In this document: one piece after another, positions 3,991 through 6,516 of the stretch | Layout: each line of letters opens with the position of its first letter | How positions within the stretch are numbered: position 1 is the stretch's first letter | Origin: Candidatus Dormiibacterota bacterium | Lineage (GTDB): Bacteria; Chloroflexota; Dormibacteria; Aeolococcales; Aeolococcaceae | DNA: 6,516 nucleotides | Direction: 5' to 3' | Assembly (NCBI GenBank): GCA_955651875.1 | Contig: CATPAP010000011.1 | Location: 1-6,516 of the forward strand | Notes under the pieces: model-generated | What the model was told of the DNA's origin: nothing | Seen by the model: the letters and a program-made list of their open reading frames with translations, nothing else | Databases searched by the model: none | Program-made: the position numbers and the translations under genes

Positions 3991-6516
3991 TGCCTCAACT
4001 GCCGCAGAATGATTCGACGCTCGAGGTTGATGAGCTGATCGACGCCTTCGAGAGCTCACTGCCGTTCCCTCTCGACCCGTTCCAGCGCGAGGCCATCGCC
4101 AAGCTCGAGCGCTCGCGCGGTGTGCTCGTGTCGGCGCCGACCAGCAGCGGCAAGACGCTGGTCGCCGAGTACCCCATGTGGCGCTGCCTGCTCGCACCTT
4201 CGGGAATGCGTCGGCCACATGCGCGGGTGATCTACACGTCCCCGCTCAAGGCCCTGAGCAACCAGAAGTTCCATGATCTCGCCGCGCGCTACGGCGCCGC
4301 CAACGTCGGGCTGGTCACCGGTGAGCACACTCTCAACGACGGCGCCCCCCTGGTGGTGATGACCACCGAGATCCTGCGCAACGTCCTCTACGACGAGCCC
4401 GCCCGGCTCGATCGGGTGAGCGACGTCGTGCTCGACGAGGTGCACTACATCGACGACCACCCGCGGGGCACCGTGTGGGAGGAGATCATCATCGAGACCC
4501 CAGCGCACGTGCGTCTCATCGGGCTCTCCGCCACGATCAGCAACGTGGAAGAGGTGGCCGCCTGGATGGGCGGGTTGCGCGGCGACATCGGAACCGTGGT
4601 GCGCACCGAGCGACCCGTCCCCCTGGAGATGTGGCTGTCGATCAGCAACCATCTCGAGGCGCTCTTCGACGCTCACGGCCAGGTGGCTCGCCGCACCCTC
4701 GACATGGCAGCCAACGAGTCCATGCACGAGGCGCGCTTCCGCTACATGCGTCGCGCCCCGGACAACGACCTCTTTCACGTCATCGACGAGTTGCGCGCCC
4801 GCTCGATGCTGCCGGCCATCTACTTCATCTTCTCGCGACGCGGTTGCGCCGAGGCGCTCGGTCGCTGCGCAGTCCATGGCCTCGACCTCACCAATCGTGC
4901 CGAGAAGGAGGCCATCGACGCGCGTTACGGCGAGCTCATTCAGCACGTCGAGGATGCCGACGAACGTCGCGTCTTCCGCCAGGCCATCGACGCGGCGGCG
5001 TTGCGCAACGGTGTGGCCATGCATCACGCCGGCATGCTCCCGTCCGCCAAGGAGGCGGTGGAACGGCTGTTCATCGACGGGCTCGTCAAGGTGGTCTTCG
5101 CGACCGAGACCCTCTCCCTCGGTCTCAACATGCCCGCGCGGGCCTGCGTGGTGTCGTCGTTCACGAAGTTCGACGGCACGGGGTTTCACTCGCTGACCGC
5201 GGGTGAGCTCACCCAACTCATGGGTCGCGCCGGCCGGCGCGGCATCGACCCCGTCGGACATGGAGTCATCCTCAAGGAGTCCGACGTGGACGTGCGTGAC
5301 ATCTACGATGCCGCCATCGGCGGGGAGATGAGCGTCGACAGCAAGTTTGCCCCCACCTACACGATGGTGCTCGGCCTTCTGCGGACCCGATCGCTGGAGC
5401 GCGCCGAGGAGCTGCTCGACAAGTCCTTCGGCCAGTACCAGAACGTGCAGCGCGCGGACCAGTGGACCGAGAAGCGTCACAACCTCGAGGAGCGTTTCGC
5501 CGACCTCCGCCGCCGCGTCTTCCGCCACCCCACGGTTCCCTGCACCGAACGCACCCTCACCACGCATCTCAGCCTCAGCGAGTCCGTGGAGGTTCTGCAG
5601 ACGGCGGTGCGCCGCGCCAAGCGCGAGCACTGGCGCACCTCGCGCCGCGGCCGCCACGGTGGCCGCGGCGCCGACCCCGGACAGCGCTTCGAAGCCATGC
5701 GCCGTGACCTCCGTCATCAGCAGGAGCGGCTGCACAACTCGCCTTGTCGAAACTGCCCGTACTACTCGGAGCATCGCTCGCACCGCGTCGAGTCCCGCGA
5801 GATCGAGGAGACGCTCGAGGGCGGCGAGGCAGAACTCGAGTGGGCGAGGCATCGCTACCGGCGCGAATTCCGTGCGCTGCGCAACGTGCTCCATGATGCA
5901 GGGTTCCTCGAGAACGACACGCCCAGCGACCTCGGCCTTCTCGCGGCCTCGCTCTTCGGTGAGAACGCACTCCTCGTCGCGGACGCGATCGCAGCCGGAC
6001 ATCTCGATCCGCTCGAACCCGCAGAGCTGGCGGCCGCGCTGGTCACCCTTGTGGCCGAGGACCGCGGTCGCGACAGGCCTCAACCGTCGCGCCGCAGCTT
6101 CCCCACCCCACGGGTCGAGCTCGCTTATCGCCACCTGCGGGGCTCACTGCAGAGGCTCGGCGCGCTCGAGCGCGAGCACGGTCTGCAAACGCTCCGCCCG
6201 CTCTCAGTCGACTACATCAACGCCGCCCATCAATGGGCATCGGGAACGCCGCTCTTTGAGATCGAGACTCCGGCAGCCAACGATATCGGCGACGTGGTCA
6301 AGGCGATGAAGAACCTGTACTCGATGCTCCGTCAGATGGAGCAGGCGCTCCGCGACCGCCCGCTGCACGCCCTGGTGCGCCGGACTCGAGAGGCGATGGA
6401 ACGCGACTCATCCGTCGCGTCTGACGCGGCTGCGGTCGCCGGCGACCGCGGTGCCCATCGTGGTCGGGTAGCGGACGTCGTTGAACAGTCGGGCGGTGAG
6501 CGGGGTCCAGTTGGGC
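3990..6516 (+). CDS. helY: Ski2-like DEVH-box helicase, HelY type (no stop seen)
   Basis: An ATP-dependent superfamily 2 helicase, probably acting on RNA in the cytoplasm. Motifs in order: Q-like DPFQREAI (29-36); Walker A APTSSGKT (49-56); Ia TSPLKALSNQK (83-93); TGE (110-112) and TTEILRN (125-131); Walker B DEVH (149-152); SAT (180-182); IV IYFIFSRRGCA (277-287); AMHHAGMLP (343-351); V ATETLSLGLNMPA (371-383); VI QLMGRAGRRGID (409-420). A CRNCPYYSEHRSH cluster (586-598) matches the CxxC region of actinobacterial HelY proteins and might bind zinc. The C-terminal part (about 625-805) resembles the DSHCT domain of Ski2/Mtr4 relatives. Mycobacterial HelY is about 900 residues; here some 842 codons stay open to the window edge. 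The family-like part seems to end near TREAMERD (about 806). From 6408 codon bias collapses, and the minus strand looks coding instead, so the last ~36 codons are probably spurious and the native stop lost or misread. Start ATG 3990 fits the family; no Shine-Dalgarno is present. Confidence 0.92.
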   Translation, partial: MPQLPQNDSTLEVDELIDAFESSLPFPLDPFQREAIAKLERSRGVLVSAPTSSGKTLVAEYPMWRCLLAPSGMRRPHARVIYTSPLKALSNQKFHDLAARYGAANVGLVTGEHTLNDGAPLVVMTTEILRNVLYDEPARLDRVSDVVLDEVHYIDDHPRGTVWEEIIIETPAHVRLIGLSATISNVEEVAAWMGGLRGDIGTVVRTERPVPLEMWLSISNHLEALFDAHGQVARRTLDMAANESMHEARFRYMRRAPDNDLFHVIDELRARSMLPAIYFIFSRRGCAEALGRCAVHGLDLTNRAEKEAIDARYGELIQHVEDADERRVFRQAIDAAALRNGVAMHHAGMLPSAKEAVERLFIDGLVKVVFATETLSLGLNMPARACVVSSFTKFDGTGFHSLTAGELTQLMGRAGRRGIDPVGHGVILKESDVDVRDIYDAAIGGEMSVDSKFAPTYTMVLGLLRTRSLERAEELLDKSFGQYQNVQRADQWTEKRHNLEERFADLRRRVFRHPTVPCTERTLTTHLSLSESVEVLQTAVRRAKREHWRTSRRGRHGGRGADPGQRFEAMRRDLRHQQERLHNSPCRNCPYYSEHRSHRVESREIEETLEGGEAELEWARHRYRREFRALRNVLHDAGFLENDTPSDLGLLAASLFGENALLVADAIAAGHLDPLEPAELAAALVTLVAEDRGRDRPQPSRRSFPTPRVELAYRHLRGSLQRLGALEREHGLQTLRPLSVDYINAAHQWASGTPLFEIETPAANDIGDVVKAMKNLYSMLRQMEQALRDRPLHALVRRTREAMERDSSVASDAAAVAGDRGAHRGRVADVVEQSGGERGPVG
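6408..6516 (-). CDS. 3' end of an unidentified converging gene (partial)
   Basis: The minus strand is open from the window edge to a TGA at 6410-6408 and encodes 35 residues, including NWTPLTARLFNDVRYPTTMG and a basic end SRVRRDG. Of its 35 codons, 32 end in G or C, as expected here. The plus-strand triplets over the same bases, in the helicase frame, have only 22 of 36. The sequence also looks like ordinary folded protein (aromatic and aliphatic residues spaced naturally), unlike the helicase frame opposite it (SSVASDAAAVAGDRGAHRG). I cannot name the family from so short a tail. The gene converges with the helicase gene and most of it lies outside the window. Confidence 0.55.
   Translation of the reverse strand, partial: PNWTPLTARLFNDVRYPTTMGTAVAGDRSRVRRDG

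Noticed and set aside
3494..4012. A 172-codon plus-strand open frame covering the DUF503 gene
   Set aside because: A different frame encodes a clear DUF503 protein; this product is Arg/Gly-rich without family features.
4056..6134. A 692-codon open frame on the minus strand opposite the helicase gene
   Set aside because: The plus strand has an unbroken series of ordered helicase motifs here. The antisense frame is rich in Ala, Arg, Gly, Val and His, shows no recognisable domain, and is a normal by-product of strong third-position G/C bias.
5347..6309. A 320-codon plus-strand open frame inside the helicase gene
   Set aside because: Arg/Ser/Ala-rich product in a shifted frame of a well-supported gene; no domain features.

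Overview
The window is about two-thirds GC or higher, its genes use G or C almost exclusively at third codon positions, and it looks like a chromosomal piece of a high-GC bacterium. An actinobacterial-type (Actinomycetota) host is the best inference. The grounds are a HelY-like Ski2 helicase with its CxxC insert, leaderless-looking starts, and a FadD15-type acyl-CoA synthetase remnant. No tRNA, rRNA, CRISPR array, insertion sequence or phage gene is visible.

Layout. (1) Positions 6-660: two tightly packed plus-strand genes, a small uncharacterised protein and a short YdeI/OmdA-like protein lacking the usual C-terminal part. (2) Positions 700-2786: a self-contained efflux cassette. A TetR-family repressor gene with a probable leaderless promoter is followed by a DHA2 (14-helix, EmrB/QacA-type) MFS exporter gene. 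Nearly identical 17-bp operator-like sequences lie before both genes, so the repressor probably controls itself and the exporter. (3) Positions 2801-3535, minus strand: the wreck of a long-chain acyl-CoA synthetase. It keeps its N-terminal ~100 residues and C-terminal ~135 residues, has lost the catalytic middle, and is shifted out of frame twice. (4) Positions 3651-3938: a YlxP-like DUF503 protein that appears to start at a CTG behind a strong Shine-Dalgarno sequence. (5) Positions 3990 to the window end: a Ski2-like DEVH-box helicase of the HelY type. (6) Positions 6408-6516, minus strand: what looks like the 3' end of a converging gene. It lies under the end of the helicase reading frame, which has no stop codon in the window.

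The efflux cassette is the clearest functional unit. DUF503 and the helicase may both act in RNA or ribosome metabolism, but only adjacency supports a link. I found no convincing new multi-gene system. The points most worth checking are the paired operators, the gutted acyl-CoA synthetase, the non-AUG start of the DUF503 gene, and the missing stop of the helicase.
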